Source: Alphaproteobacteria bacterium CG1_02_46_17 (GTDB lineage Bacteria; Pseudomonadota; Alphaproteobacteria; Micavibrionales; Micavibrionaceae). From it: DNA of 64,000 bases. Shown here piece by piece: positions 1 to 10,038 of the stretch; positions within the stretch are counted from its first letter, which is position 1, and each line of letters begins with the position of its first letter. A program made the translations under genes and the position numbers. Where the stretch lies: contig MNUG01000019.1 in assembly GCA_001871905.1 (NCBI GenBank), positions 104,752 to 168,751 of the forward strand. Reading direction: 5' to 3'. The notes under the pieces are model-generated. The model saw only the letters and a list, made by a program, of their open reading frames with translations, had not been told where the DNA came from and did no database searches.

Positions 1-552
1 ATCATCATGTTGGCGGCAGTAATCAATCAGCTGCATCATGAGTTGGTAGTTGGAAATACTGAAATCGCGGAAACGGCCCAAGCCTGTTCTGGCGTCCATC
101 AGGAATGACAAAAGCTCCCATCCTTCAGGATTGAGAATATCTTCTTTTGTAAAGGCTGCAGAGTCGGCCTTGTCAACGGCTTCCATCATGGAGTCTGGCA
201 CGCGGGGAAACCGTTCTTTTCCGCCGAAATAATCATAGACAACCCGTGCTGCTGATGGGGCCTTATCATCAATAATATGGTTTTCTTTTTTTCCACCCAC
301 ACGCGTGACTTCGCTGGCATGGTGATCAAACGCCATGAAAACACCCTCAACATAAGGAAGGTTGGTTGTAATGTCTTCTTGTCCGACTTCAATCAGGCCA
401 TCTTGCATGTCTTTCGGGTGAGCGAAAGTAATGTCGTCAATCAGTCCAAGCTCTTTAAGCAAGACACCGCAAACAAGGCCATCCATGTCACTGCGGGTAA
501 TCAGGCGATAGCGTTTATTTTCTGCAGGCATTAGTTTTGCACTTTGGGACAT
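1..552 (-). CDS. DHH-family phosphoesterase (exopolyphosphatase-like), C-terminus cut by window edge
   Basis: The minus-strand frame opens at an ATG at 552-550 and stays open to base 1, so only about 184 N-terminal residues are visible. Near residue 22 is RSDMDGLVCG, matching the first Asp-rich motif of the DHH superfamily (metal-dependent phosphoesterases such as exopolyphosphatase, NrnA and RecJ). Near residue 71 is FDHHASE, the DHH motif itself. Members hydrolyse phosphodiesters or polyphosphate with Mn2+. The substrate cannot be read from this fragment; alphaproteobacterial homologues are often labelled exopolyphosphatase-like. It is divergent from the SulP gene across a 249-bp AT-rich gap in which I see no clear regulatory element. 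Confidence 0.75.
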   Translation of the reverse strand, partial: MSQSAKLMPAENKRYRLITRSDMDGLVCGVLLKELGLIDDITFAHPKDMQDGLIEVGQEDITTNLPYVEGVFMAFDHHASEVTRVGGKKENHIIDDKAPSAARVVYDYFGGKERFPRVPDSMMEAVDKADSAAFTKEDILNPEGWELLSFLMDARTGLGRFRDFSISNYQLMMQLIDYCRQHDD

Positions 553-801
553 ATTGAAAACTCCGGATTTGAAAGATCGACGAGTTGATGAAATAAAGTT
601 TAATGACAAGGATATGCGGAAAATAATAACGCATGATTAATGAATTGAAAATAATGAATTAGAAAAGCTTAATTCTCTTTTTTCATAAATTTTCAGGGCA
701 TTTAAGGGATAATTTCTAGATTCTTGTTGTTTAGTAGTGGCTTATAGGTTTAATCTACACAATCTTTAACCTATTCACAGACATTTCAAAAGTGGATTTT
801 C

Positions 802-2499
802 ATGAGTCGTCAGTCTTCCCGAACACCTTGGTGGCACCTTTACGTACCTAAATTATATACAGTTTTAAGAGGAGGCTATTCTCCCTCGCTATTCCGATCG
901 GATGCTTTGGCAGGGTTGACGCTTGCCATTGTGGCGATTCCACTGGCGATGGCGTTGGGAATTGCATCGGGAGCTACTCCTGATAAAGGTATTATTACAG
1001 CGGTTGTTGCAGGTTTTCTGATTTCTGCCCTAGGAGGAAGTCGTGTCCAGATCGGTGGGCCGACAGGGGCCTTTGTGGTGGTTGTCTATAATGTAATCGG
1101 ACAACATGGGTATGATGGTTTATTGATTGCCACGATGATGGCGGGCATTTTATTGTTGATTGCCGGCGCCTCCCGTTTGGGGACGTGGATCAAGTACATT
1201 CCGCAGCCAGTTATTACCGGTTTTACGGCGGGTATTGCGGTTATTATTTTTTCTTCGCAGGTGAAAGATTTCTTTGGACTTGAAATTGAGAAGGTTCCTG
1301 GACTTTTTCTAGAGAAATGGCAAGTATATTGGGGGGCACGAGATAGTCTCAATATAGATGCTTTGGGAATCTCTTCGGCTGCGCTCGTCTTTATTGTGGT
1401 GCTGAGAAAATATTTCCCCCATCTTCCGGCATTTCTGTTGGCCGTTGTTTTGGCGTCGTTTGCGGTGGTCATTTTTAATCTTCCCGTGGTGACGATTGGT
1501 TCTGCCTTTGGTGAATTGCCACATAGCCTGCCAATGCCCCGACTTCCTGAAGGCATTACTGTTGCTCGTATAATCGAATTATTTCCGTCGGCCTTTACGA
1601 TTGCCTTTTTGGCAGGGGTTGAGTCTTTATTATCTGCTGTTGTTGCAGACGGAATGATCAATAGTCGCCATCGTTCGAATTGTGAACTGGTCGGGCAGGG
1701 GGTTTCTAATTTTATATCACCTTTGTTTGGCGGGCTTCCTGCAACTGGTGCTATTGCCCGTACTGTTACCAATATTCGTTCAGGCGGGAAAACACCTGTG
1801 GCTGGAATGATGCATGCGGTCTTTATTATGATTGCGATGTATTTTCTGGCACCTTTGGCCTCCTATATTCCTTTGGCTGTTCTGGCATCCATCCTCATAG
1901 TTGTGGCATGGAACATGTCGGAACATGAAAGAATCAGACATTTGATGAGGGCTCCTTTTGGTGAACGGCTGGTGCTGGTTCTGACCTTTGTTTTAACGGT
2001 TGCCGTGGATCTGACTGTGGCGATTGAAGTCGGAGTTGTTCTGGCTGCAATCTTGTTTATGCATCAGATGGCAGAGCATACGAATTTTATCGAAGAAGAT
2101 GTCGATGATTTCGGAAAACCCAAGCAAAAGCCCGAGGAGGCATTGCCGGAGAATATTGTTTCCTATCGTTTGCGGGGGCCGCTATTCTTTGGGGTTGGGC
2201 CACGGTTACTGGATGTCGTTGAACAGTTAAATCCAGCTCCAAAAGTCTTTATTTTGCGGTTGGGATTAGTACCAATGATAGATGCCAGTGGTGAAGCTGC
2301 GTTGAGGGCTTTTCTGGATTGTTGTAAGAAGAAAGGTATCTTTGTGATCTTTAGCAACTTGCAGCCCCAACCACGCAGAATTTTGAAGCATATGGGGTTA
2401 TTGGATCAAGAGGGCCAAGATTTCATGTTCTCTGCAGACTATCAGGATGGTGTGCGAATTGCCCGTGAGCGCACAGCGTTGATTGCCAGCAAGAAATAG
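802..2499 (+). CDS. SulP-family inorganic anion transporter with STAS domain
   Basis: A 565-residue inner-membrane protein. Residues about 30-430 are a run of hydrophobic helices with SulP signatures (DALAGLTLAIVAIPLAMALG near the N-terminus, GGPTGAFVVVV around 88). The C-terminal 110 residues form a cytoplasmic STAS domain containing MIDASGEAALRAF, the usual Asp-x-Ser site. SulP proteins move sulfate, bicarbonate or other anions, often coupled to Na+ or H+; the substrate cannot be decided from sequence. The gene stands alone and ends just before a strong terminator shared with the convergent clpX. Length is normal for bacterial SulP proteins. Confidence 0.9.
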   Translation: MSRQSSRTPWWHLYVPKLYTVLRGGYSPSLFRSDALAGLTLAIVAIPLAMALGIASGATPDKGIITAVVAGFLISALGGSRVQIGGPTGAFVVVVYNVIGQHGYDGLLIATMMAGILLLIAGASRLGTWIKYIPQPVITGFTAGIAVIIFSSQVKDFFGLEIEKVPGLFLEKWQVYWGARDSLNIDALGISSAALVFIVVLRKYFPHLPAFLLAVVLASFAVVIFNLPVVTIGSAFGELPHSLPMPRLPEGITVARIIELFPSAFTIAFLAGVESLLSAVVADGMINSRHRSNCELVGQGVSNFISPLFGGLPATGAIARTVTNIRSGGKTPVAGMMHAVFIMIAMYFLAPLASYIPLAVLASILIVVAWNMSEHERIRHLMRAPFGERLVLVLTFVLTVAVDLTVAIEVGVVLAAILFMHQMAEHTNFIEEDVDDFGKPKQKPEEALPENIVSYRLRGPLFFGVGPRLLDVVEQLNPAPKVFILRLGLVPMIDASGEAALRAFLDCCKKKGIFVIFSNLQPQPRRILKHMGLLDQEGQDFMFSADYQDGVRIARERTALIASKK

Positions 2500-2517
2500 C
2501 CCATGGTGCAAGCAAAG

Positions 2518-2548
2518 AAAAACCCCGCTGTTGGCGGGGTCTTTTTTT
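2518..2548. terminator. Rho-independent terminator between convergent SulP gene and clpX
   Basis: A 7-bp GC-rich stem (ACCCCGC at 2522-2528 with GCGGGGT at 2534-2540), a 5-nt loop, a T7 run on the plus strand and an A-run on the other side. It can therefore act in both directions. Confidence 0.9.
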
Positions 2549-2557
2549 ATTCTGATT

Positions 2558-3865
2558 TTAAGCTGATTCAGCTTCTGCTTCATTATCGTCAGCTTTGTCT
2601 TTGCTTTTCTTTCTCTTCTTTTTAGAATCAGAGAGAACATAGACGGGCTTTTCGTTTTCCAATACAGTTTTTTCATTGATGATAACTTCTTCGACTTCAT
2701 CCATGTCCGGGATTTCATACATGGTATCAAGAAGCATGCTTTCCATGATGGAGCGCAAACCACGGGCGCCTGTTTTGCGTTCGATGGCTCTCTTGGCAAT
2801 GGCCAACAGGGAGTCGTCTGTAAAGGTCAGCTTGGTGCTTTCCATTTCAAACAGACGTTGGAACTGTTTAACCAGAGCGTTTTTAGGTTCGGTCAGGATT
2901 GACACCAAAGCTGGTTCATCCAGATCGTCAAGGGTGGCAAGAACTGGCAGACGTCCGATGAATTCAGGAATAAGTCCAAATTTCAGCAAGTCCTCTGTTT
3001 CCAGTTGGCGCATCATTTCGCCCGGGCGTTTTTCTTCTGAAGAAGATACATCGGCACCAAAACCAATTGATGTGGCTCCTTTGGTTCTCATCCCAATAAC
3101 TTTATCAATGCCGGCAAAGGCACCACCGCAGATAAAGAGGATGTTAGAGGTATCAACCTGCAAGAATTCCTGCTGAGGGTGTTTGCGTCCACCTTGTGGT
3201 GGAACGGAGGCGATTGTGCCTTCCATCAATTTCAGCAAGGCTTGTTGAACACCTTCACCCGATACGTCGCGCGTTATGGATGGATTGTCGGATTTGCGGC
3301 TGATCTTGTCGATCTCGTCAATATAGACAATACCACGTTGGGCACGTTCAACATTGTAGTCACAATTTTGAAGAAGTTTAAGAACAATGTTCTCAACATC
3401 TTCACCCACATAACCCGCTTCGGTCAGTGTGGTGGCATCTGCCATAGTAAACGGAACATCCAGAATGCGTGCCAGAGTTTGAGCCAGCAAGGTTTTACCG
3501 GAACCGGTTGGGCCAACCAGCAGAATGTTTGACTTGTTAATTTCGATATCTGCGCCTTTTTGGCCAATTTGCAGACGTTTGTAGTGGTTGTGAACAGCAA
3601 CCGACAGAACGCGCTTGGCGCGATCCTGACCGATCACATAATCATCAAGCACGTTGCGAATTTCGCTTGGTGTCGGGACACCTTCACCGGATTTGACCAG
3701 TTGGGTTTTATCCTCTTCACGAATAATATCCATGCAAAGCTCAACACACTCATTGCAAATGAACACATTCGGGCCTGCGATAAGTTTTTTTACCTCGTGC
3801 TGGCTCTTTCCGCAGAAAGAGCAATACAAGGTATTTTTAGATTCTGTTCCAGACGTTTTAGACAT
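2558..3865 (-). CDS. clpX: ATP-dependent Clp protease ATP-binding subunit ClpX
   Basis: A 435-residue AAA+ unfoldase that feeds tagged substrates to ClpP. The N-terminal zinc-binding domain has the C4 pattern (CSFCGKS near residue 17, CNECVELC near 38). Walker A is GPTGSGKT, Walker B is VYIDEIDKI, and the substrate-gripping pore loop GYVGEDVE is present. The last 20 residues are a Lys/Glu-rich tail. Length fits the family (420-430). Unusually, clpP is not immediately upstream: a divergent sufE gene lies there instead. The gene ends at the bidirectional terminator at 2518-2548. Confidence 0.97.
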   Translation of the reverse strand: MSKTSGTESKNTLYCSFCGKSQHEVKKLIAGPNVFICNECVELCMDIIREEDKTQLVKSGEGVPTPSEIRNVLDDYVIGQDRAKRVLSVAVHNHYKRLQIGQKGADIEINKSNILLVGPTGSGKTLLAQTLARILDVPFTMADATTLTEAGYVGEDVENIVLKLLQNCDYNVERAQRGIVYIDEIDKISRKSDNPSITRDVSGEGVQQALLKLMEGTIASVPPQGGRKHPQQEFLQVDTSNILFICGGAFAGIDKVIGMRTKGATSIGFGADVSSSEEKRPGEMMRQLETEDLLKFGLIPEFIGRLPVLATLDDLDEPALVSILTEPKNALVKQFQRLFEMESTKLTFTDDSLLAIAKRAIERKTGARGLRSIMESMLLDTMYEIPDMDEVEEVIINEKTVLENEKPVYVLSDSKKKRKKSKDKADDNEAEAESA

Positions 3866-4091
3866 TACCGCGTGATCCTCACGACAAATTTGTTTTAAGA
3901 CTCATATAGTGTACTTTGCCAAGGCGGAGCGAACTCCGCAAGCCCTTCTTTTGATTATCCTATTCACTATTTGTTAATGAAAGATGGACGAGGAGAGGCG
4001 TGATTTGCATAGCGTTAGAAAAGATATTATAAGCCTTTTGTCAAGTCCAGCCCCAAAGGCAAGGAAATCATGGGATTTTGTTCGAGGTAAT

Positions 4092-4487
4092 ATGATAACT
4101 CTTGAGGAAATTATCGAATCATTCGAGTTGATGGATGATTGGGAAGATCGTTATAGTTTATTGATTGATTTGGGAAAAAAGCTTCCCGAGCTTCCTGCTG
4201 CGCTGCATCTGGATGAATTTCTGGTTAAGGGATGTACTTCGAAGGTCTGGATGATTCCCGAAGTCAGGGACGGGGTTTTTACATTTCAGGCGGATAGTGA
4301 TGCCCATATCGTCAAAGGCCTTGTTGCTTTGCTGTATATTATTTTCAATAATACTCCAGTCAGTGAGATTGAGTTCAAAGACATACCAGCAATTTTTTCA
4401 AAACTGGGATTGGAACAGAATCTTTCTCCAAACCGCCGCAACGGTTTTTTCTCGATGGTGGAGAAAATCAGGAGTTTTGCTGCTTAA
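4092..4487 (+). CDS. sufE: SufE-family cysteine desulfurase sulfur acceptor
   Basis: SufE accepts persulfide sulfur from the cysteine desulfurase SufS for Fe-S cluster assembly. I chose the ATG at 4092 because family homology begins at MITLEEIIESFELMDDWEDR, and GAGG at 4084-4087 can serve as ribosome-binding site. This gives 131 residues, close to the usual 138-147. The frame is open back to an ATG at 3984, which would add 36 residues without family similarity. The acceptor cysteine is Cys48 in LVKGCTSKVW. The gene stands alone, without suf genes nearby, divergent from clpX. Confidence 0.88.
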   Translation: MITLEEIIESFELMDDWEDRYSLLIDLGKKLPELPAALHLDEFLVKGCTSKVWMIPEVRDGVFTFQADSDAHIVKGLVALLYIIFNNTPVSEIEFKDIPAIFSKLGLEQNLSPNRRNGFFSMVEKIRSFAA

Positions 4488-4499
4488 TAATTTAAGCAG
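4480..4499. terminator. Inverted repeat between convergent sufE and the next gene, possible terminator
   Basis: CTGCTTAA (4480-4487) pairs with TTAAGCAG (4492-4499) around a 4-nt loop. The stop codon of sufE lies inside the left arm. It sits exactly between two convergent genes, but the T-run after it is short, so termination is plausible rather than certain. Confidence 0.45.
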
Positions 4500-4501
4500 G
4501 C

Positions 4502-5071
4502 CTACTTTTCCTTCAGATTTGGTTTTTCGACCTTAAGCTTTTTTGGGTAAGTGTCTCGAAGGATGTTTGCAAAAGTTTTGTCAATTTCGTCGTTTTTGGG
4601 GCCTTTCATCTGGGCTTCCAGAGTGAACATCGATTTATCACCAATCCAGATTTGTCCTGAATAGATATAAGGAACATCATCTTTCGTGCCAACGCTCATG
4701 GATGTTGCGCGGCGAATGCCATCCGCATCATCAGAGGAGACGTCATAGGCTTCCATCCCTTGGTCCTTCATGAGTTTATTAAGCGTTTTTTCGACAACTT
4801 CGTTGGTGTAGGTGTCGAGTTCTTTTTTATCATATCCGACACAGGTCACGCGGAAATTGACTGAGGCATCGGGGGGAATAATTTTTTTGTAGGTGACAAT
4901 ATCGGTGCAGTCTTTCTTTTCACCGCTGGTTAGGCATTTTGTCTCGATAAAGGGTTTTTCTGGAAAGGTGATCTGCATATCGCAGTTATCCGGCGCGTAA
5001 GTATATGGCTCGGCCTTTGCGAGGGATGGGATTATTGCTAAGGCTAAGGTAAGGAAGATAAAATTTTTCAT
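4502..5071 (-). CDS. Putative exported protein of unknown function
   Basis: 189 residues from the ATG at 5071, whose ATGA overlaps the hisS stop, so the two are translationally coupled. The N-terminus (MKNFIFLTLALAIIPSLAKA) is a clear Sec signal peptide with probable cleavage after AKA. The mature part is hydrophilic with four cysteines in its first third (DNCDM, TKCL, KDCTD, VTCVG), which could form two disulfides in the periplasm. I do not recognise a family. A start five codons earlier is open but would spoil the signal peptide. The link to hisS appears to be only operon position. Confidence 0.7.
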   Translation of the reverse strand: MKNFIFLTLALAIIPSLAKAEPYTYAPDNCDMQITFPEKPFIETKCLTSGEKKDCTDIVTYKKIIPPDASVNFRVTCVGYDKKELDTYTNEVVEKTLNKLMKDQGMEAYDVSSDDADGIRRATSMSVGTKDDVPYIYSGQIWIGDKSMFTLEAQMKGPKNDEIDKTFANILRDTYPKKLKVEKPNLKEK

Positions 5072-6384
5072 TCTGGTTTCTCCCATGAGGAAGGGTTGGC
5101 AGTGGTCTGGTCGCCAGTGGTCATGTTTTTGACTTCGTGAGGTTGCCCATCTTCGAATGGTGGGAACCAGACAAACGGAATTTTTTTCTTTTCGGCGTAT
5201 GCTAGCTGTTTCTTGATTTTCTGGTCAGTGTGGTACAGCTCGACATTCAAGCCGCGCTCACGCAAGGTTCGTGCGGTCGCTGCCGCTTCGGTTCGGTTCT
5301 CTTCACTTGGCAGACACACCAGAATATCGGTCGGGCATTTTGCGCCAATGTCTAGTCTGTTGTTCAGGCGCATATATTCAAACAGGCGTGAAAGGCCAAT
5401 CGAGATTCCGACGCCGGGCAAATGTTTGTTGATATAGCTACCTGCCAAATCATCATAACGACCTCCCGAGCAGATGGAGCCAAAGGAGATATTTTCCAAC
5501 AGCTTGGTTTCATAAACGGTTCCGGTGTAGTAATCCAGACCACGCACGATGGAGAGGTCAGCTATAACAAATCCGGTTTCGACATGCTTTAACTGGTCCA
5601 TCACTGATGCCAGTTCGGCCAAGCCTTGCGCCAGCATTTCGTGCGAGACACCAAGTTCTAGAACCTGCTCAACGAAGGATGAGTCCGGAGTTTTGATGGC
5701 CGCGAATTTCAAAATGATGTCGGCATTGTTGTTTGACAAACCAGCTTCAATAAGAAGCTTTTTTGTCTCATCTTTGCCGATTTTCTCAAGTTTATCGACG
5801 GCGCGTGTAACAGGAGCAGGGTCTTCAATCCCCATTCCAGCACATAACCCCATCAGGATTTTTCGGTTACTGATTTGCATCTGGAACGGGCCGATGTTGA
5901 GGCCGCGCAAAATATCAACCATAATGGCCGCGAGTTCTGAATCAAAATGGATAGGCACATTATCGACACCGATCACGTCGATGTCGCATTGATAGAATTC
6001 TCGGAAGCGGCCAGCTTGGGGACGTTCCCCACGCCAGACTTTTTGCATCTGGTATCGTTTGAACGGGAAATCCAGTTCATTGAAATGTTGAGCCACATAA
6101 CGGGCGAGGGGAACTGTTTGGTCAAAGTGCAGGGCCAGTCGAGATTCTCCGTTGTCATTTTCGTCTTTGTGGAGGCGTTCAATGACATAGATCTCCTTAT
6201 CGACTTCGCCCTTTGCTCGTAAGACGTCGATTTCTTCGACGGATGGAGTTTCAATTGAACAAAAGCCATAAGATTCAAATATACGGCGGATATGATCCAT
6301 CCAGCTTTGTTCGACAAGGCGCACTTCGGGCAGCCATTCGGGGAATCCTGTAATCGGGCGAGGTTTGTAAATCTGCTTGGTCAT
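5068..6384 (-). CDS. hisS: Histidine--tRNA ligase
   Basis: A class II aminoacyl-tRNA synthetase of 438 residues that charges tRNA-His. The motif 2 region reads RGERPQAGRFREFYQCD, and the histidine-specific motif RGLDYYTGTVYE is intact, followed by FGSICSGGRYDDL. The C-terminal anticodon-binding domain starts near TDILVCLPS. I place the start at the ATG at 6384 (MTKQIYKPRPITGFPEW), where family similarity begins; the frame is open further upstream, but those residues look like untranslated sequence. The ribosome-binding site is weak. The stop overlaps the start of a small exported protein gene. Confidence 0.95.
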   Translation of the reverse strand: MTKQIYKPRPITGFPEWLPEVRLVEQSWMDHIRRIFESYGFCSIETPSVEEIDVLRAKGEVDKEIYVIERLHKDENDNGESRLALHFDQTVPLARYVAQHFNELDFPFKRYQMQKVWRGERPQAGRFREFYQCDIDVIGVDNVPIHFDSELAAIMVDILRGLNIGPFQMQISNRKILMGLCAGMGIEDPAPVTRAVDKLEKIGKDETKKLLIEAGLSNNNADIILKFAAIKTPDSSFVEQVLELGVSHEMLAQGLAELASVMDQLKHVETGFVIADLSIVRGLDYYTGTVYETKLLENISFGSICSGGRYDDLAGSYINKHLPGVGISIGLSRLFEYMRLNNRLDIGAKCPTDILVCLPSEENRTEAAATARTLRERGLNVELYHTDQKIKKQLAYAEKKKIPFVWFPPFEDGQPHEVKNMTTGDQTTANPSSWEKPE

Positions 6385-6538
6385 TGTTTTAATCTTTAGT
6401 ATCTTTCGCATTGATTTTATTTGAATACGTTCTGTTATACATGAAATGTGGCGTAAAAAAACTTGTAACTTGCTAAATACAATATACATAATGTTATTAC
6501 ATATACAATAACAGGCTGATTTGTCAGGGGAATTCATT

Positions 6539-7489
6539 ATGTCTGAAAAAAAGTCCAGAGTGGATCAAAGTTTGTTTGTCGTGGGTGTGGGGGGGCTGCT
6601 GATTTGCAGCTTAGCTGGTTTCTTATCTGGAATAAGCTGGTTTTTTGACTTATTTAATCATTTTCGTCCTCAGGCCGTGGTTGTGGCTTCTGTGCTGGCG
6701 TTGGTGTTGTCTTTTTATAGATCATGGCGATACGTTTTGCTGTCGCTGGCTGTTCTATCATTAAATTTAGCTGTGATCGGAGATCGTGTTTCAATTATTC
6801 ATGATTCTAGTACCGTGGATATGGGGCAGCATAAAAAAGCAGTGACCCTGATTTCATCCAATGTCCTGACATCAAATCCACGGGTTCAGTCTGTTATCAA
6901 TATGGTATCCGAACAAAACCCAGATATCTTTATTGTGGTCGAGGTTGATGCGAATTGGGTTCAAAAATTAAGCGTATTAAAGTCTGATTATCCCTATTTC
7001 ATTATCCATCCAAGAAATGATAATTTCGGAATGGCAATATACTCAAAACTTCCGTTTGAAGGGCATTTTGAGTTCCAAGGATTCTACGATTTACCAATTG
7101 GTGTCGCCGATTTTGGAGATTTTTCTATTTTGGCAGTTCATACGCCCCCACCAGTTTCTGGTGAATATAGTGAGGAACTGTCTTCTTATGTCTCGGGACT
7201 TCTAAGTCTAGCCCAGAATATCAAGGGGCCTGTTGTTATGGCTGGAGATTTCAACACCACATTGTGGTCAGATTTTTGTAAACCTATCTTGCAAGATGGA
7301 TTTGTGCCCGCTGGACTTTATGGTTTGGCTTGGTCGTATCCGATGGGCAATCTCTTGTTTGCAATTCAGATTGACCATATGTTCGGACGTGATGTGGTAT
7401 TTGAGGATTTTAGAACACTTGAGAGCGTTGGTTCCGACCATTATCCTGTTTATAGCAAAATAAATATGCCAGAAGCTTTCGCTCCATAA
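6539..7489 (+). CDS. Endonuclease/exonuclease/phosphatase-family membrane protein
   Basis: 316 residues from the ATG at 6539, preceded by AGGGGA at good spacing. An earlier in-frame TTG at 6521 lacks such a site. Two or three hydrophobic segments occupy residues 10-90. The rest is an EEP-fold catalytic domain like YafD: SSNVLTSNP near 105, the Asn and Glu metal-site regions, GDFNTTLWS near 233, and the terminal GSDHYPVY with the catalytic Asp-His. Such enzymes cut phosphodiesters in nucleic acids or lipids; the substrate here is unknown. It ends 7 bp before the convergent cobT stop, with no terminator visible between them. Confidence 0.8.
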   Translation: MSEKKSRVDQSLFVVGVGGLLICSLAGFLSGISWFFDLFNHFRPQAVVVASVLALVLSFYRSWRYVLLSLAVLSLNLAVIGDRVSIIHDSSTVDMGQHKKAVTLISSNVLTSNPRVQSVINMVSEQNPDIFIVVEVDANWVQKLSVLKSDYPYFIIHPRNDNFGMAIYSKLPFEGHFEFQGFYDLPIGVADFGDFSILAVHTPPPVSGEYSEELSSYVSGLLSLAQNIKGPVVMAGDFNTTLWSDFCKPILQDGFVPAGLYGLAWSYPMGNLLFAIQIDHMFGRDVVFEDFRTLESVGSDHYPVYSKINMPEAFAP

Positions 7490-7496
7490 ATAAGGA

Positions 7497-9365
7497 TTAC
7501 TTATCAAACAATTCTGATAAGTTTGAGATGAGGGCTTCGCCGAGGTCGGAAGCGTCTGATATGGTGATGGCGCGTTCATAATATCTGGTGACATCATGGC
7601 CTATACCAATGGCAGTTAAATCAACTTTGCCGATTGTTTCGATCCAGTTGATGACCTGACGGAGGTCTTTTTCGAGAATGTTCGCGGGATTGACGGAGAG
7701 GGTTGAGTCATCGACAGGGGCTCCGTCCGAAATCACCATTAGAATTTTCCGTTCTTCACCACGCGAGGCAATGCGGTTATAAGCCCAGACAAGGGCTTCC
7801 CCATCGATATTTTCTTTGAGGAGGCCTTCTTTAAGCATCATACCCAGATTTTTACGGGTGCGGCGCATCGGAAGATCCGCAGATTTATAGATGATGTGTC
7901 TTAAATCATTAAGACGTCCGGGGATTTCGGGGCGGCCATTAGCAATCCACAAGTCCCGTGATTTTCCACCTTTCCATGTGCGGGTGGTAAAGCCGAGAAT
8001 TTCTACTTTGATGCCGCATCTCTCCAACGTTCTGGCCAGAATATCGGCACACATGGCGGCGATTGTAATGGGACGACCGCGCATTGATCCGGAATTATCC
8101 AGCAAAAGGGTTACGATGGTATCTTTGAATTCAGTTTCTTTTTCCTGCTTGAAGGTCAGCGGAACCGATGGGTTGGCAATTACACGGGCGAGACGGGCTG
8201 TGTCGAGGTACCCTTCCTCCAGATCAAATTGCCACGAGCGTTGCTGCCGCGCCAAAAGTTTTCTTTGCAGGCGGTTGGCAAGTTTGGCGACAAGTGGCTG
8301 CATATGGGTTAGTTGCTTATCCAAAAGTTCTCGCAGTCGGTAAAGCTCTTCAAAATCCGCGAGGTCTTCCGCTTTGACCACTTCGTCATATTCCTTGGTA
8401 TAGATAGCGTAGCTTGTCCCCGGAGAGGTCTGGTTTGAAGGGGAGTCCGATTTGATTTCGGCCATATCTTCGAAATTATCGCCGTTATCCTGCTCGGCGT
8501 GTTGTTCGCTTGGGTCTTCGCTGGCGGCTTGATCTTCGTCGTCCGTATCTTGTTCGTCAGATGGTGTTTCTTCGGTTTGATCGGTATTGTCCTGATCTTC
8601 GGTTGAGTCTTCCTGATCGGAATCAATATCGCAATCATCATCGGATTGGTTTTGTTCGTCTTGATCTGATGTGGTGTCATCTTCGTTTTCGGCGGAGTCC
8701 TCCCCGTCTTCATCTGCTGACAACAATTCCAGACGACGCATTAATTTTCGACTTTCCGCCATAAAATCTTTTTGGTTGCCCAAAGTATCGTACAGACGTC
8801 GTTCCCAATTATCTCCTAGTTTTTCATCTATCCAGCTTTTCCACAGATCAACCAAATGGCTTGCTTGTTCTGGTATGGGTGTGCCGGACAGGCGTGAGCG
8901 GACGAGGGCATGAAGTGCATCGGGAAGCGTATCGTTGCGGCGTGTTTGGAGCTGGTGATATCCCAACAGGGAGCATTTCTTTTCAAAAACAGCATCAAGG
9001 TTTTTAGAAATTCCGTCGTAGCCTTGTGCTCCGATTGATTCAATGCGAGCTGTCTCAAGTGCGTCAAAGGCTGCGCGTGCGCGGTCATCTTTTGGCGCGA
9101 GCTGTTGATGCAGTTTTGCATTGTGATATTTCAGGCGTAGTCCCTCGGCATCTGCTTCGCCTCTGGCTGCTGATTTTTCCGCTTTGGTCAATTTGATTGG
9201 CGGGATGGACAATCTCGCTTTATTTTCGGATTGGTTTGAGAGCTTTTTTGAGACGGTTTCGGCAGGGCTATAGACAACCTCAACCATTTTTCTACCCGAT
9301 AGTGCGCGCACTGTTGCGGCCTGAGCATCCTTAAAATTTTCAATGGTGGGTTCGTTCGGAGTCAT
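7497..9365 (-). CDS. cobT: Aerobic cobaltochelatase subunit CobT
   Basis: 622 residues. CobT and CobS form the AAA+/VWA chaperone-like complex that works with CobN to insert Co2+ into hydrogenobyrinic acid a,c-diamide in aerobic B12 synthesis. The N-terminal domain (1-210) is followed by a long, extremely acidic Asp/Glu/Gln/Ser region (about 215-310), typical of CobT. The C-terminal third is a von Willebrand A domain with the MIDAS motif DNSGSM at about 423-428. Start is the ATG at 9365. It is normally next to cobS; here a gene on the other strand separates them. No cobN is in the window. Confidence 0.95.
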   Translation of the reverse strand: MTPNEPTIENFKDAQAATVRALSGRKMVEVVYSPAETVSKKLSNQSENKARLSIPPIKLTKAEKSAARGEADAEGLRLKYHNAKLHQQLAPKDDRARAAFDALETARIESIGAQGYDGISKNLDAVFEKKCSLLGYHQLQTRRNDTLPDALHALVRSRLSGTPIPEQASHLVDLWKSWIDEKLGDNWERRLYDTLGNQKDFMAESRKLMRRLELLSADEDGEDSAENEDDTTSDQDEQNQSDDDCDIDSDQEDSTEDQDNTDQTEETPSDEQDTDDEDQAASEDPSEQHAEQDNGDNFEDMAEIKSDSPSNQTSPGTSYAIYTKEYDEVVKAEDLADFEELYRLRELLDKQLTHMQPLVAKLANRLQRKLLARQQRSWQFDLEEGYLDTARLARVIANPSVPLTFKQEKETEFKDTIVTLLLDNSGSMRGRPITIAAMCADILARTLERCGIKVEILGFTTRTWKGGKSRDLWIANGRPEIPGRLNDLRHIIYKSADLPMRRTRKNLGMMLKEGLLKENIDGEALVWAYNRIASRGEERKILMVISDGAPVDDSTLSVNPANILEKDLRQVINWIETIGKVDLTAIGIGHDVTRYYERAITISDASDLGEALISNLSELFDK

Positions 9366-9462
9366 GATGCTATGATATTGGTATTTCAGGGGTTCAGGAA
9401 AGCCAAATTTGACAAAAAATGATGATATATATTATTATATATCAGAATTTAGAGGATATATC

Positions 9463-10035
9463 GTGAATGATAAGCCAAAAAAATCCGGAGATGTAAAAAA
9501 AGCCTATGGGCTTGCAGGGCGAGGTTGTGAAGATAATCCGGATGCCGATCAGGTTATGTTGCTTAGAACTTTGATTGATCATACTGGTGGAATTTATGGT
9601 TTTGTGCCATCCAGTTCGGTTCGTGCCAATATTATGGGTGCAGCCAATGCTCTGACGCAATATGCCCCCGACAAGGGCGGCAAAAATGATTTGCGGGACA
9701 AGTACCTGTATGTTGCATTGAATTTTCTTTACGCGAAAATGGATTTTATCAAAAAAAATATTTCGGCTACTGATATTGAACTATTTCAGGGGGCGCAAAA
9801 AGGTTCCAAAGGGGCTGCCGCAGCAGATTTTATGCTTATCAAGTCATTAGAGAATCTTGAAAATTCCAAGAGCAGGGTTGCTGATTATATCAAGAAGCAT
9901 ATGGGTGGGGCCAAAAAAGAGGCTGAAGCCGACGATTATCTGGCGATGGTTCTTGGACAAGTGTCTCTTTTGGCTGAAAATAAAAAGCCGCCCGAAGATG
10001 GTTTAGATGATGGCGCCAAACCGTTGTTAAAGTAA
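9463..10035 (+). CDS. Hypothetical protein encoded between cobT and cobS
   Basis: 190 residues from a GTG at 9463 with an excellent ribosome-binding site (AGAGGA at 9450-9455). A TTG at 9409 is open but lacks one. The product is hydrophilic, Lys-rich and probably mostly helical, without signal peptide, membrane segment or recognisable catalytic motif. I do not know the family. It runs opposite to cobT and cobS, ends 3 bp before the cobS stop, and shares the 97-bp gap with cobT as a divergent promoter region. Its spot inside a normally contiguous gene pair suggests a lineage-specific insertion. Confidence 0.65.
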   Translation: MNDKPKKSGDVKKAYGLAGRGCEDNPDADQVMLLRTLIDHTGGIYGFVPSSSVRANIMGAANALTQYAPDKGGKNDLRDKYLYVALNFLYAKMDFIKKNISATDIELFQGAQKGSKGAAAADFMLIKSLENLENSKSRVADYIKKHMGGAKKEAEADDYLAMVLGQVSLLAENKKPPEDGLDDGAKPLLK

Positions 10036-10038
10036 TTT

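Noticed and set aside
1086-1772. 228-codon antisense frame in the SulP gene
   Set aside because: Covers the conserved transporter core on the other strand and has no start signal; shadow of codon bias.
8309-8713. Long frame opposite or within the cobT acidic region
   Set aside because: It is a shadow of the Asp/Glu-rich repeats of cobT; the Lys/Thr/Ile/Pro composition is an artefact of the other reading frame.
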